64,000 nucleotides of DNA from Yunchengibacter salinarum (GCF_037658235.1 NZ_JBBJLN010000002.1:248001-312000), one strand, 5' to 3'. Positions 1 to 9,302 are shown, numbered from the stretch's first letter. The notes: generated by a model from the letters alone, not told the origin. Made by a program: numbers and translations.

Positions 1-845
1 TCGCCAGAGGCCGTGCCTTCCGCGCCGGTTCGGGCCGTTTGCGGGCCGCCTTCGGGCGCGCTTTGTGTGGCGCCGTGGCGGGCCGGTTGCTCGCCAGTGC
101 CGCCCTGGCCAGCACCGGGCGCAAGTGTGCCGGTTTGCAGGAAGCGGGTCAGTGTCGCCATGGGGTCATCGGCATGGGCACTGGCATTGGCGCTGTGTGC
201 CAGCCCCTGGGGAAGCGGTTGGTCGCTGCCCCGCAGGCTGAGAGCGCCATCTGTTTCATTGAGCCTGAGCAGCGTCACCCGGGCGGTGAGAACGCCGTTG
301 TCCTGACCGGCGGCAGGCGCATCGGCGCCGTCCTGTTGGCCGCCATGCCGGGCGGCAAGCAGGTGGCCGCTGACTTTGCCAGCCAGCGACAGGGCGCCGG
401 ACACGGCAGTCTCGCTGGCCATATCGGTGCCACCAGCCTTCAGGCCGGGCAGGGCGGGGGCGCCTTCGGGCATCGTGCCCGGCAGCAGGCCGAATTCGCT
501 GACCGCATCGGCCTTGACCAGCCCGTCATTGACCAATGCGGCGGCGCCAGCATCGCTCATCAGGGCCAGATGGGTGCCGTTTTCCTGTAATTTTCCCTTG
601 AAGCTGTCTTCGGGCAGGCTGTCAATGGCGGCCTCAAGGGCGCCGTCCGGCACGCCGTCCAGCGACACCAGCTTCAGGCCGTCCAGCGCACCGCCTTCGC
701 CGCTGTGCAACAGGGCGCCAAAGCCGGGCGCATCTTGCGCCCTGTCCTGTGCGGATGCCTGCCCCGCGGCCTTTGTGGCGGCGCCGGTCAGGCCCTGTGC
801 AGGGGCGCTGGCGAGTAGCTGAAAGAAATTGTCCAAACTGTTCAT
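1..845 (-). CDS. Partial gene, probable N-terminal half of flagellar hook-length control protein FliK
   Basis: This minus-strand frame starts at an ATG at 845, just after a GGAAGG ribosome site, and stays open to base 1. At least 281 codons are present and the C-terminus lies outside the window. The protein begins MNSLDNFFQLLASAPAQG and then becomes a low-complexity Ala/Gly/Asp/Leu-rich chain with no membrane segment and no cysteine that I can see. That is how the disordered N-terminal half of FliK looks; FliK measures hook length and switches flagellar export specificity. A good sigma-54 promoter at 930-945 points at the gene, as expected for alphaproteobacterial flagellar genes. The conserved FliK C-terminal domain would be left of the window, so the name is inference. 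Another secreted low-complexity protein is possible. Confidence 0.5.
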   Translation of the reverse strand, partial: MNSLDNFFQLLASAPAQGLTGAATKAAGQASAQDRAQDAPGFGALLHSGEGGALDGLKLVSLDGVPDGALEAAIDSLPEDSFKGKLQENGTHLALMSDAGAAALVNDGLVKADAVSEFGLLPGTMPEGAPALPGLKAGGTDMASETAVSGALSLAGKVSGHLLAARHGGQQDGADAPAAGQDNGVLTARVTLLRLNETDGALSLRGSDQPLPQGLAHSANASAHADDPMATLTRFLQTGTLAPGAGQGGTGEQPARHGATQSAPEGGPQTARTGAEGTASG

Positions 846-929
846 CTGACCCTTCCGTCCATGAGCGTCTTTGTTGCGGCTTCATTCTGAACGCCTGGAC
901 GCGGAGAGTTTTTCCGGCGCTTTCGGGGA

Positions 930-945
930 AGCAAGGCGCGGGCCA
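930..945 (-). promoter_or_regulatory. Candidate sigma-54 (-24/-12) promoter for the fliK-like gene
   Basis: On the minus strand the sequence TGGCCCGCGCCTTGCT matches the sigma-54 consensus TGGCACG-N4-TTGCW with one substitution (A to C), and keeps the invariant GG and GC with correct spacing. Transcription would start near 918, giving a leader of about 73 bases before the ATG at 845. Activator sites were not identified. Confidence 0.55.
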
Positions 946-1081
946 GTTTGCCCCAGGCTGTGCAATGCCGCCATTCCGGGCCAAGGGACAGGGGGGTGAT
1001 GCCCGTGCCATCAGGGGGTGAAGGGGTGAACCGGGCAAACACTGCCGGGGTGGGGTGATGTGCCCCGGTTCATCTTGTCTC

Positions 1082-1109
1082 TTGTCATCGGGGCGGCTTT
1101 TCCTATATG
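1082..1109 (+). promoter_or_regulatory. Candidate sigma-70-type promoter for mnmA
   Basis: A -35 box TTGTCA (1082-1087) and a -10 box TATATG (1104-1109) are separated by 16 bases and lie about 100 bases before the mnmA start. The remainder of the 360-base gap 846-1205 holds only this promoter and the opposing sigma-54 promoter; I see no gene in it. Confidence 0.45.
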
Positions 1110-1205
1110 CAGCCCTCTAAATCTGATAGTTTTGGTCTGCATTGATCCCCGGCACCGCGCCGGGCACGGCAGACGTATGGCCCGCCAACCGGGCGGAGAA
1201 GCGCA

Positions 1206-2429
1206 ATGACGGATATGGACACGCACATCACCACCCACGCGCCCGACCCCGCCCATGGCGGCCCCGGTCAGGATGGTGGCGCGCAAGGCGGTCTCAATTC
1301 CCTGGGCTTTGCCCGCCCCCCTGCTGAAACGCGGGTGGTGGTGGCCATGTCCGGTGGGGTGGACAGTTCCGCCACCGCTGCCCTGCTGCATGAACAGGGC
1401 TATGACGTGGTGGGCATCACGCTTCAGCTTTATGATCACGGCGTGGCGGTGCAGAAAAAGGGCGCCTGCTGCGCCGGGCAGGATATTCACGACGCCCGCC
1501 GCGTGGCGGAAGGGCTGGGCATTCCCCATTATGTTCTGGATTATGAAAGCCGTTTCCGGGATTCCGTGATGGAGGAATTCGCCGACAGCTATATCAAGGG
1601 GGAAACGCCGATCCCCTGCGTGCGCTGCAATCAGACAGTCAAGTTCCGCGATCTTCTGGAAACGGCCAGGGATCTGGGCGCCGACTGCATGGCCACCGGG
1701 CATTATGTGCGCCGTGTGGTGGGGGCGGATGGCACCGCGCATCTTCTGGGCGGCGTGGATGATAACCGGGATCAGAGCTATTTCCTGTTCGCCACAACGC
1801 AGGAACAGCTTGATTTCCTGCGGTTTCCGCTGGGCGATCTGGAAAAGCCGGAAGTGCGCGCCCTGGCGGAGCGTTTCGGCCTGTCCGTGGCCGACAAGCC
1901 GGACAGCCAGGATATCTGCTTCGTGCCGAATGGCCGCTATGTGGACGTGATCGAACGCCTGCGCCCCGGCGCCATGGAACCGGGCGAGATCGTCGATCTG
2001 GATGGCAATGTGCTGGGCCATCACAAGGGCATTGTGGGCTATACCATCGGGCAGCGCCGGGGGCTCGGTATTGGCGGTTTCCTTGAGCCCGTCTATGTGG
2101 TGCAGCTACAGCCGGAAAAGCGCCGTGTGGTGGTGGGGCCGAAGGCGGCGCTGGATGTGGCGGCGCTTCGGATCAAGGAAGTGAACTGGATCGGCGGCCC
2201 CATTCCCGACGGGGGCCTGCCGGTATCAGTGAAGATCCGATCCACCCGGCCCGGCGTGCCCGCCCGTGTCACGCTGGAAGACGGCGCCCGCGCCCGCGTG
2301 GTTCTGGATACACCGGAAGCCGGTGTCTCCGCCGGTCAGGCGGCGGTCTTCTATGATGGGGACCGGGTGCTCGGCGGCGGCTGGATCGACGGCACCGAGA
2401 GCGTGGACAGGCGCCTGCGCGCAGCCTGA
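1206..2429 (+). CDS. mnmA: tRNA-specific 2-thiouridylase MnmA
   Basis: MnmA makes the 2-thio group of mnm5s2U34 in tRNAs for Lys, Glu and Gln. It adenylates U34 and transfers persulfide sulfur from the TusE/IscS relay. The protein has 407 residues. The PP-loop SGGVDS is at 49-54, the cysteine in the VRCN motif is at 141 (equivalent to the E. coli nucleophile) and the partner cysteine in SQDICF is at 238. The YTIGQRRGLG motif of the central domain is present, and a C-terminal beta-barrel follows. The first ~40 residues are an Ala/Gly/Pro-rich extension lacking in E. coli MnmA. The start is supported by GGAG seven bases upstream. It stands alone, followed by a tRNA gene. Confidence 0.97.
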   Translation: MTDMDTHITTHAPDPAHGGPGQDGGAQGGLNSLGFARPPAETRVVVAMSGGVDSSATAALLHEQGYDVVGITLQLYDHGVAVQKKGACCAGQDIHDARRVAEGLGIPHYVLDYESRFRDSVMEEFADSYIKGETPIPCVRCNQTVKFRDLLETARDLGADCMATGHYVRRVVGADGTAHLLGGVDDNRDQSYFLFATTQEQLDFLRFPLGDLEKPEVRALAERFGLSVADKPDSQDICFVPNGRYVDVIERLRPGAMEPGEIVDLDGNVLGHHKGIVGYTIGQRRGLGIGGFLEPVYVVQLQPEKRRVVVGPKAALDVAALRIKEVNWIGGPIPDGGLPVSVKIRSTRPGVPARVTLEDGARARVVLDTPEAGVSAGQAAVFYDGDRVLGGGWIDGTESVDRRLRAA

Positions 2430-2604
2430 TAAGGGTCTGGCCGAAAGCGGGCAGGGGCGCGGGGATCACCTGCGTCCCACGGCGCACCCAACACGGCGAT
2501 TTTTGCTTGACGGGCTTGTGGCGCTTCGCCTATATAGCCGCCGTCCAAGCGGGGTGGCATCCCCGCCCGGCCTTGCCGCATCGCTGCGGGGCCGTGCCTT
2601 TCGG

Positions 2605-2681
2605 GGCGGAGTAGCTCAGCTGGTTAGAGCACGGGAATCATAATCCCGGTGTCGGGGGTTCAAGTCCCTCCTCCGCTACCA
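2605..2681 (+). tRNA. tRNA-Met (CAU), elongator type
   Basis: A cloverleaf of 77 bases with genome-encoded CCA. The acceptor stem GGCGGAG pairs with CTCCGCT (a G.U at the first pair), the D arm is AGCTCAGCTGGTTAGAGCA, the anticodon stem CGGGA/TCCCG holds loop ATCATAA with anticodon CAT, and the T arm contains GGTTCAAGTCC. A paired first base and lack of the three G-C pairs under the anticodon loop argue against initiator tRNA. A lysidine-modified tRNA-Ile2 also has CAT, but the overall sequence resembles alphaproteobacterial elongator Met tRNA. Confidence 0.93.
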
Positions 2682-2944
2682 CCCCTTTCTTGTGGGCCTG
2701 TGGCGCTGTCGGGCACTGTCGGCGCGGCGTTTAACACAAATGTGATGCCATTCTGATCAGGCGTGGCGACGGGCGCTGATCCGCCGCCACCCGCGCCGGG
2801 CCGCCGGTTTTGCGTGGGCATTGTGTCCGATCCGGTTCCGAATTCGGGTTCATACCCCCTAGGCAATCCCCGGAGAGTCCGTTAAGAGACCGTTACCTGA
2901 CCGCGCGGTCTGGCGTGGGTCGATACAGCGAGGGAGGCATGTCC

Positions 2945-4105
2945 ATGCCGTTGGGCGGGCTTGGTCGTTTCGGTTTCGGAGTTGTTTTGACGGCGCTGCT
3001 GATGGCGGCGGGCCGAGAGCCCGTGCGCGCGCAGGCGCCGCAGAATGGCCCGCCCCCCGCCGTGACCACGGCGGTGGCCGAACCCGCCACCGTGCCGCTC
3101 AGTGTCAGCCTGCCGGGTCGTGTGGTGGCCGAGGCGGAATCCGTGGTGCGCCCGCGGGTGAATGGCCTGATCGTGAAGCGCCATTTCACGGAAGGCGCGC
3201 GGGTGGAAAAGGGCGACAGCCTGTATCAGATCGACCCCCGGCCCTTTGAAGTGGCGCTGGATCAGGCACGGGCGGAATTGGACCGTGCCGAGGCGCAGGT
3301 GACCATGCTGAAGGCCCGCGTGGCGCGGCAGAAAGCTCTTTTGGCGCAAGATAATACCAGCCCCAGCCAGGTGGAAGAGGCCGTGGCCGCGCTGGCGGGC
3401 GCACAGGCGGACGTGGCCGCCGCCAAGGCGACCCGCCGCCAGGCCCGGCTGGACCTGGAATTCGCCACGGTCAAGGCGCCGGTATCCGGCAGGGTGGGAC
3501 GCACGCGCATACAGGTGGGCAATCTTGTCTCCGCCGGGCAGGAACAGCCGCTGACCGTGATCACCCGCACCGATCCCGTTCTGGTGGACCTGCAACAGAC
3601 TGCGGCACAGGCTTTGCGCGTCAAGCGGCTGGTGGGCGATCCGGCGGGTCGATCCGTCAGCTACAGTTTTGCCGATGACAGCGGCACATCCTTTGACCAA
3701 CAGGGCGAGGTGCTGTTCGGCGAGGTGCGCGTGGAGCCCGCCACCGGCGCCGTGGTGCTGCGCAGTCGCGTGGCCAACCCGGATGGTGTTCTGCTGCCGG
3801 GCCTGTTCCTGCGCGGGGTGGTATCGCTGGGCGAACGATCCGGCGTGTTCCTGATCCCGCAGCGCGCCACGGTGCGCGACCCGGAAGGGCGGCTCCGGCT
3901 CTGGGTGGTGGGGGATGACAATACCGCCACGCCCGTGCTGCTTCGGGATTCGGGCAGCCATGACGGCCACTGGATCATCGAAGAGGGCCTGAGCGCGGGC
4001 ACCCGCTATGTGCTGGAAGGCTATCAGGCGCTCCGCCCCGGCATGAAGGTGCGCCCATCCGCCACTGACGCGGCACCCGGCAAATCGGGCGGGGAGCAGG
4101 GCTAG
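2945..4105 (+). CDS. RND efflux pump periplasmic adaptor subunit (AcrA/MexA family)
   Basis: Membrane fusion protein linking the inner-membrane RND pump encoded next to it with an outer-membrane TolC-like channel. From the ATG at 2945 (GGAGG seven bases upstream, better placed than the ATG at 2939) it has 386 residues. A signal peptide with hydrophobic core runs to a likely cut after VRAQA. There is no lipobox cysteine, so it is probably anchored differently from AcrA. The biotinyl-lipoyl-like halves (RPRVNGLIVKRHF and FATVKAPVSGRVGR) flank an alpha-helical hairpin rich in Ala/Glu/Arg, and beta-barrel and membrane-proximal domains follow. No regulator or outer-membrane factor gene adjoins. 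Confidence 0.93.
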   Translation: MPLGGLGRFGFGVVLTALLMAAGREPVRAQAPQNGPPPAVTTAVAEPATVPLSVSLPGRVVAEAESVVRPRVNGLIVKRHFTEGARVEKGDSLYQIDPRPFEVALDQARAELDRAEAQVTMLKARVARQKALLAQDNTSPSQVEEAVAALAGAQADVAAAKATRRQARLDLEFATVKAPVSGRVGRTRIQVGNLVSAGQEQPLTVITRTDPVLVDLQQTAAQALRVKRLVGDPAGRSVSYSFADDSGTSFDQQGEVLFGEVRVEPATGAVVLRSRVANPDGVLLPGLFLRGVVSLGERSGVFLIPQRATVRDPEGRLRLWVVGDDNTATPVLLRDSGSHDGHWIIEEGLSAGTRYVLEGYQALRPGMKVRPSATDAAPGKSGGEQG

Positions 4106-4108
4106 ACC

Positions 4109-7100
4109 ATGGCACGCTTTTTCATTGAGCGCCCGGTTTTCGCCTGGGTCATCGCCATCATCATCATGCTGGCGGGCGTGCTGGCCATTCGCGGCCTGCC
4201 GGTGGAGCAGTATCCATCCGTGGCGCCGCCCACCGTGGCGGTCAATGCCACCTATCCCGGCGCGTCGGCCAAGACGGTGGAAAACGCCGTGACCCAGGTG
4301 ATCGAACAGCGGCTGACCGGCATCGACTATCTGCGCTATTTCACCGCCAGCAGTTCCGACGGCAGCGCCACCATCACCCTGACCTTCGAGCCGGAGGCGG
4401 ACCCGGACATCGCCCAGGTGCAGACCCAGAACAAGGTGCAGGGCGCCTTGTCGCAACTGCCGCAGGCGGTGCAGCAGCAGGGCGTGACGGTCACCAAGTC
4501 CAACGATACCTTCCTGCTGGTGGTGGGGGTGTATTCGCCGGACAGCAGCGTGCCCCAGGGGGAAATCAGCGACATGCTGGTGTCCCGCTTCCGGGAGCCG
4601 CTGTCGCGCATCAATGGCGTGGGCAGCGTGACTGTTTTCGGCGCCCAGCACGCCATGCGGATATGGCTGAACCCGGATCGGATGAACACTTATCGCTTCA
4701 CCCCCATCGATGTGGTGGAGGCGATCGAGGCGCAGAACACCGATGTGACCGCCGGTGAACTGGGCGCGCGCCCTGCCGTGGAAGGGCAGGCGCTCAATGC
4801 CACGGTAACGGCCCGGTCGCTGTTGCAGACCGAGCAGGATTTCCGCGACCTGGTGCTTCGGGTGAACCCGGATGGATCGCGCCTGCGCCTGTCCGACGTG
4901 GCGCGGGTGGAGCTGGGGCAGGAAAGTTACAACCGGATCGTGCGCTATCGACGACAGCCCGCCGCGGGCATGGCGGTGAGCCTGTCCACCGGCGCCAATG
5001 CGCTGCAAACCGCCGAGGAGGTGAAGGCCCGCGTGGCGGAACTGGCCGAATTCATGCCCGCCGGGCTGGAATACACCTTCCCCTTCGACACCACGCCCTT
5101 TATCGAACTGTCCATCGAAGCGGTGGTGCAGACCCTGATCGAGGCGGTGGGCCTGGTCTTTCTGGTGATGCTGCTGTTCCTGCAGAATCTGCGCGCCACC
5201 CTGATTCCCACTATTGCCGTGCCGGTGGTTCTGCTGGGCACCTTTGCGGTTCTTTACGCCTTCGGGTTCACCATCAACATGCTGACCATGTTCGCCATGG
5301 TGCTGGCCATCGGCCTGCTGGTGGATGACGCCATCGTGGTGGTGGAGAATGTGGAGCGGGTCATGTCCGAAGAAGGGCTGTCCCCGCGTGAAGCGACGCG
5401 AAAATCCATGAAGCAGATCACGGGCGCGCTGGTGGGCATCGCCGTGGTGCTGTCCACCGTCTTTATTCCGATGGCGTTTTTCAGTGGTTCCGCCGGGGCC
5501 ATTTACCGGCAGTTTTCCATCACCATCGTTTCGGCCATGACGCTGTCCGTCCTGGTGGCGCTCATATTGTCGCCCACACTCTGCGCCACCCTGCTCAAGG
5601 AGGCCAAAGACGGTGGCCGCCGAAAGGAGACCGGCTTTTTCGGCTGGTTCAACCGGCATTTCAATCGCGCGCGGGACGGCTATCAGAAAAGCGCCGGGCA
5701 CATTGCCGGGCGTTTTGGCCGCTATTTCGGCATCTATCTGCTGCTGGTGGCGGGCATGGCGGTGATCTTTCTGCGCCTGCCCACCGCCTTTCTGCCGGAC
5801 GAGGATCAGGGCAGCATGTTCCTGACCATCAAGACCCCGCCGGGCGCGACCGCGCAGCGTACGCTCGAATCGGTCAAGAAGGTGGAGGATTTCCTGCTGG
5901 ATGAGCGCGCGGACGTGGTGCAGCATCTGTTCACCGTGGTGGGCTTTTCCTTTGCGGGCTCCGCGCAGAATGCGGCGATCGGTTTTACCAGCCTGAAGGA
6001 CTGGTCCGAGCGTCAGGGCGAAGGGCAGAGCATATTCGCGCTGCAACAGGATGCCTTCCGCAGCCTGTCGGGCATTCAGGATGCGGACGTGTTCGCCTTT
6101 GTGCCGCCGCCGATCCGGGCGCTGGGCAATGCCACGGGCTTCGACATGCAGTTGGTGGACCGCGCCGGGCTGGGGCACGAGGCGCTGATGGCGGCGCGGG
6201 ATGATCTTTTGCGGCGGGCCCGGCAGAACCCCCTGCTGTCCGGTGTGCGCCCGAACGGGCTGGATGATGTGCCCCGTTATGACATCCATATCGATTCCAC
6301 CAAGGCGGCGGCGCACGGCGTTTCCCTGCAAGCGATCAACCGTACGCTCCAGATTGCCTGGGGGTCTTCCTATGTGAACGATTTCCTGGATGACGGGCGA
6401 ATCAAGCGGGTCTATGTGCAGGCGGACGCGCCTTTCCGCATGATGCCGGACGATCTGAGCGTCTGGCATGTGCGCAACGAGGCGGGCGAGATGGTCTCTT
6501 TCGACAGCTTCGCCACCGGTCAGTGGGGCTTTGGGTCGCCCAAGCTGGAACGCTTCAACGGTGTCAGTTCGCTGAACATTCAGGGTGGCCCTGCGCCGGG
6601 GGTCAGTTCCGGGGTGGCGATGGATGAAATGGCCGATATCGTGCGGGAGCATCTGCCCGACGGGCTGGATGTGGCCTGGTCCGGCATATCCTATGAAGAA
6701 CGGGCGAGCGGGGCGCAGGCACCGCTGCTCTATGCGCTGTCCGTGCTGGTGGTTTTCCTGTTCCTGGCCGCGCTTTATGAAAGCTGGGCGGTGCCGCTGG
6801 CCGTGCTGCTGGTGGCGCCGATCGGTGTGCTGGGCGCGGTGGTGGCGGCCTATCTGTTCGGCCTGTCCAATGATGTCTATTTCCAGGTGGCCTTGCTGAC
6901 CACGGTGGGGCTGGCGTCCAAGAACGCCATTCTGATCGTGGAATTCGCCAAGGAAATGGTGGACGACGGCACGCCGCTCCTCAAGGCCACGGCCATCGCG
7001 GCCCGGCAGCGTTTCCGCCCCATTCTGATGACCTCTCTGGCCTTTGTGCTGGGGGTTACGCCGCTCGCTCTTGCGGACAGTGCCGGCGCGGCCAGCCAGA

Positions 7101-7231
7101 ACGCCATCGGCATCGCCGTGATGGGCGGTATGCTGGCGGCCACCTTCCTGGCGATCTTTTTCGTGCCCATGTTCTATGTGGCGGTGGAAAAGCTGTTTCG
7201 TGGGCGGCGCACGGTCTCCCGATCCGGCTGA
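4109..7231 (+). CDS. RND multidrug efflux transporter, HAE1 family (AcrB/MexB-like)
   Basis: Proton-driven inner-membrane exporter of hydrophobic and amphiphilic compounds. At 1040 residues it has the usual AcrB length. It begins MARFFIERPVFAWVIAI, as is typical for the family. The proton-relay aspartate pair is in GLLVDDAIVVVENVERV and the partner lysine is in GLASKNAILIVEFAKE. The two large periplasmic loops and twelve membrane segments are in the expected order. It starts three bases after the adaptor stop, with its ribosome site inside the end of the adaptor gene, so the two form one operon. Substrate cannot be told from sequence. Confidence 0.96.
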   Translation: MARFFIERPVFAWVIAIIIMLAGVLAIRGLPVEQYPSVAPPTVAVNATYPGASAKTVENAVTQVIEQRLTGIDYLRYFTASSSDGSATITLTFEPEADPDIAQVQTQNKVQGALSQLPQAVQQQGVTVTKSNDTFLLVVGVYSPDSSVPQGEISDMLVSRFREPLSRINGVGSVTVFGAQHAMRIWLNPDRMNTYRFTPIDVVEAIEAQNTDVTAGELGARPAVEGQALNATVTARSLLQTEQDFRDLVLRVNPDGSRLRLSDVARVELGQESYNRIVRYRRQPAAGMAVSLSTGANALQTAEEVKARVAELAEFMPAGLEYTFPFDTTPFIELSIEAVVQTLIEAVGLVFLVMLLFLQNLRATLIPTIAVPVVLLGTFAVLYAFGFTINMLTMFAMVLAIGLLVDDAIVVVENVERVMSEEGLSPREATRKSMKQITGALVGIAVVLSTVFIPMAFFSGSAGAIYRQFSITIVSAMTLSVLVALILSPTLCATLLKEAKDGGRRKETGFFGWFNRHFNRARDGYQKSAGHIAGRFGRYFGIYLLLVAGMAVIFLRLPTAFLPDEDQGSMFLTIKTPPGATAQRTLESVKKVEDFLLDERADVVQHLFTVVGFSFAGSAQNAAIGFTSLKDWSERQGEGQSIFALQQDAFRSLSGIQDADVFAFVPPPIRALGNATGFDMQLVDRAGLGHEALMAARDDLLRRARQNPLLSGVRPNGLDDVPRYDIHIDSTKAAAHGVSLQAINRTLQIAWGSSYVNDFLDDGRIKRVYVQADAPFRMMPDDLSVWHVRNEAGEMVSFDSFATGQWGFGSPKLERFNGVSSLNIQGGPAPGVSSGVAMDEMADIVREHLPDGLDVAWSGISYEERASGAQAPLLYALSVLVVFLFLAALYESWAVPLAVLLVAPIGVLGAVVAAYLFGLSNDVYFQVALLTTVGLASKNAILIVEFAKEMVDDGTPLLKATAIAARQRFRPILMTSLAFVLGVTPLALADSAGAASQNAIGIAVMGGMLAATFLAIFFVPMFYVAVEKLFRGRRTVSRSG

Positions 7232-7296
7232 TCGGGTGTCGCCGTATCGGCTGGCACGGCTGGCGGGCTGAAGACCTGCGGCTTTTCTGATCATAT

Positions 7297-7320
7297 TGTC
7301 AGAATGATGATTTCCTGACA
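7297..7320. promoter_or_regulatory. Inverted repeat TGTCAG-N12-CTGACA before the binding-protein gene
   Basis: Two perfect 6-base arms separated by 12 bases lie in the 125-base gap after the RND gene. A third TGTCAG half-site is at 7341-7346, just before the downstream start codon. It has no T-tract, so it is more like an operator than a terminator. No cognate regulator is known. Confidence 0.25.
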
Positions 7321-7356
7321 CAATCCCTTCAGGTGGGATATGTCAGGAGCACTCTT

Positions 7357-8322
7357 TTGTCACTGAAAAGCGGGTCTTTTGGTATTCTGCTGGCATCCTT
7401 GTTGGCGGGCATGGCGGCATTGATCGCGTCGGGCGCGGTGGCCGCTGATCCTGTAGGACCGGAAGGAGATCAGGCGCCCGGCAAGGCCATATGGCTGGAA
7501 CCGCACGACCTTGCCGAGGATGCGGAAAACGCGCCCCGGCACATGCGGTTGTCGCTGGAGCTTTTCCGCCTGCTGGCCGGTGAAATGGATGACGTGACCT
7601 TTCGGGTTTCCGGCGCCACACCGGCCCGCACGCGCGCCATGCTTGAACAACGCCCGAATGTGTGCGTGGGAAACCGGCTGAAAAATGCGGTGCGGGCGCG
7701 CTATACGGTGGGCACCACCCTGCCGCAACTGGTGGCGCCGGGTCTCAGGCTGTTTCTGCGCCGGGATGCTGTATCGGCCATGGACGCATCACGGCCCGAG
7801 GCCACCGAAACCGTGCGCCTTGACGCCCTGTTGCGCGCCCATCCGGGCCTGACGCTGGGCGTGCCGGAAGGGCGCTTTTACGGTCGGCCACTGGATCGCC
7901 TGCTGGCGGACCCGCCGCATCCGGGGCAGGTCTGGCGGGTGCGCACGCCGGATATCAATGACAGCGTGGTCAGCCTGCTGCACAAGGGCCGCTTTGATGG
8001 CCTGCTGGAATATGAAAACCAGTTCCGCTTCTATAGCAGCCCCGCCGAACTCGCCCGTATTCTGCCGCTCAAGCTGGAAGAAAGCCCGGCTTTCATCCCC
8101 GGCTATATCCTGTGTTCCAGGACGGACACGGGGCGTCGGCTGGTCGCGGCTTTTGATCGGGCCATTCGCACCCTGTCGCGGGAGCACATCTTTCTGGCCA
8201 TTCATCTGCGCTGGTGGCGCCATGTGGATCGCGCGGCGCTGGTGCAGTTTTACAATGATACCTATGGCACCGCCTTCAGCCTGCCACCAGGCGGCAACAC
8301 CGGGGAGCCAAGCGCCTGGTAA
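7357..8322 (+). CDS. Periplasmic substrate-binding protein (family 3-like), ligand unknown
   Basis: A TTG start at 7357 has AGGAGC six bases upstream; an in-frame GTG at 7333 has no ribosome site. From the TTG the protein has 321 residues with a signal peptide ending near VAAD. It resembles the two-lobed type II binding proteins (PBPb). There is a short N-lobe with the stretch LFRLLAGEMDDVTFRVSGATPARTRA near the start, then GVPEGRFYG and an FDGLLEYENQFRFYS segment. No permease or ATPase gene is nearby, so it may be an orphan binding protein or a sensor component. It resembles the binding protein at 25920-26720 in fold only. Confidence 0.6.
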   Translation: MSLKSGSFGILLASLLAGMAALIASGAVAADPVGPEGDQAPGKAIWLEPHDLAEDAENAPRHMRLSLELFRLLAGEMDDVTFRVSGATPARTRAMLEQRPNVCVGNRLKNAVRARYTVGTTLPQLVAPGLRLFLRRDAVSAMDASRPEATETVRLDALLRAHPGLTLGVPEGRFYGRPLDRLLADPPHPGQVWRVRTPDINDSVVSLLHKGRFDGLLEYENQFRFYSSPAELARILPLKLEESPAFIPGYILCSRTDTGRRLVAAFDRAIRTLSREHIFLAIHLRWWRHVDRAALVQFYNDTYGTAFSLPPGGNTGEPSAW

Positions 8323-8379
8323 TGCGCGGGGCTGGTGCACCGGGCCGGGCATCCCCGTTGACGCCGTGATGGAAAGCGG

Positions 8380-9237
8380 TCAGGCGGCGCGAGAGGACCG
8401 GTTCAGCAGCGGCAATACATGGGCCAGTACCGCTTCCGGTGCGTCGTCCTGCACCAGATGGCCGCCGCTTTCGATCCACTCAGGCGTGCCGTCGGCTGTT
8501 GTTTCGGCAAGACGACATGCCTGTTCCGGCGGCAGCCAGCCATCCTGTCGCCCCCACAGCACCGAGACGGGGCAGCGAACCGTATCCAGCGCGGGCACGA
8601 TCTCTTCGGTATAGGCGTCGTCCATCTGGGCGATCTGGCGGTAAAAGGCGGCCTGTCCCACATCCCCACGCCAGGGCGCGGTGTACACCTCCAGCGCTTC
8701 GCGGGACAGTCCGCGATGGCTGGCGCTGTCGATATAGGTGTTCAGCAGTCCTTCATGAAGCGCCGACGGCATGTCGGCAAAGGCGCCGTGGTGCTTTCTG
8801 ACATGCTGGACGAACGGCGTGCCCCACGGGGCAAACACCACGGCATCCATCAGAATCATCCGGTTGAAGTCCGCCTTGTCCAGAAGGTGGGCGCGCAGGG
8901 CGGTGGTGCCGCCAAAATCATGGGCGATCACGTCCGGCGCATCCAGGCCCCAATGGTCGATCAGTTCCATAAGAATGCGGTTCTGAATGCCAAGGGAGAC
9001 ATCCTGCGTCTTGTGGGGCGGCGCCTTGTAGGACTGGCCATAGCCCAGCAGGTCATAGAAATAGACCCGCCGGTGCGCGGCCAGGTGCGGGGCGATCCGG
9101 CGCCACACCTGGGCGGAAAAAGGGGTGCCGTGAATCAGGACCAGCGGCGGCCCGTCGCCCATCATTCCCCAGGCTATATGATGACTGTTGAAAATGAATC
9201 GTTGGTCCAGCCTGAGCATGGCGTTACTCTTGTCCAC
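8380..9237 (-). CDS. Alpha/beta hydrolase with aspartate nucleophile (haloalkane dehalogenase/epoxide hydrolase type)
   Basis: The protein has 285 residues from a GTG at 9237 with AAAGGG eight bases upstream. An alternative ATG at 9219 would shorten it by six residues. The oxyanion-hole motif is HGTP. The nucleophile elbow reads AHDFGGTT, that is Asp instead of Ser, as in dehalogenases and epoxide hydrolases rather than esterases. The catalytic His is in ESGGHLVQDDAPEAV near the end, with the cap domain between. The cytoplasmic enzyme probably opens an epoxide or carbon-halogen bond; the substrate is unknown. It is divergent from the CGNR regulator at 9303, which may control it. Confidence 0.8.
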   Translation of the reverse strand: MDKSNAMLRLDQRFIFNSHHIAWGMMGDGPPLVLIHGTPFSAQVWRRIAPHLAAHRRVYFYDLLGYGQSYKAPPHKTQDVSLGIQNRILMELIDHWGLDAPDVIAHDFGGTTALRAHLLDKADFNRMILMDAVVFAPWGTPFVQHVRKHHGAFADMPSALHEGLLNTYIDSASHRGLSREALEVYTAPWRGDVGQAAFYRQIAQMDDAYTEEIVPALDTVRCPVSVLWGRQDGWLPPEQACRLAETTADGTPEWIESGGHLVQDDAPEAVLAHVLPLLNRSSRAA

Positions 9238-9252
9238 AACACTAACCCTTTT

Positions 9253-9270
9253 TAACGTTTTTTACGGTTA
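9253..9270. promoter_or_regulatory. Imperfect inverted repeat in the hydrolase/CGNR divergent promoter region
   Basis: TAACG and CGGTTA arms flank a T-rich centre in the 65-base space between the two divergent genes. The location suits an operator used by the CGNR protein. This is position-based inference only. Confidence 0.25.
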
Positions 9271-9302
9271 CATCAGAATGCCCGAATTGGCAAGGAGGGA
9301 TC

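Noticed and set aside
634..1038. Minus-strand open frame overlapping the fliK-like gene start and the sigma-54 promoter
   Set aside because: Arg/Pro-rich, covers the promoter, and is in a different frame from the well-initiated gene at 845.
2882..7321. A very long open frame (over 1400 codons) antisense to the RND genes, rich in His, Arg and Gln
   Set aside because: High-GC codon bias of the real genes leaves the antisense frame open; no domain, no ribosome site, and the sense genes are unmistakable.
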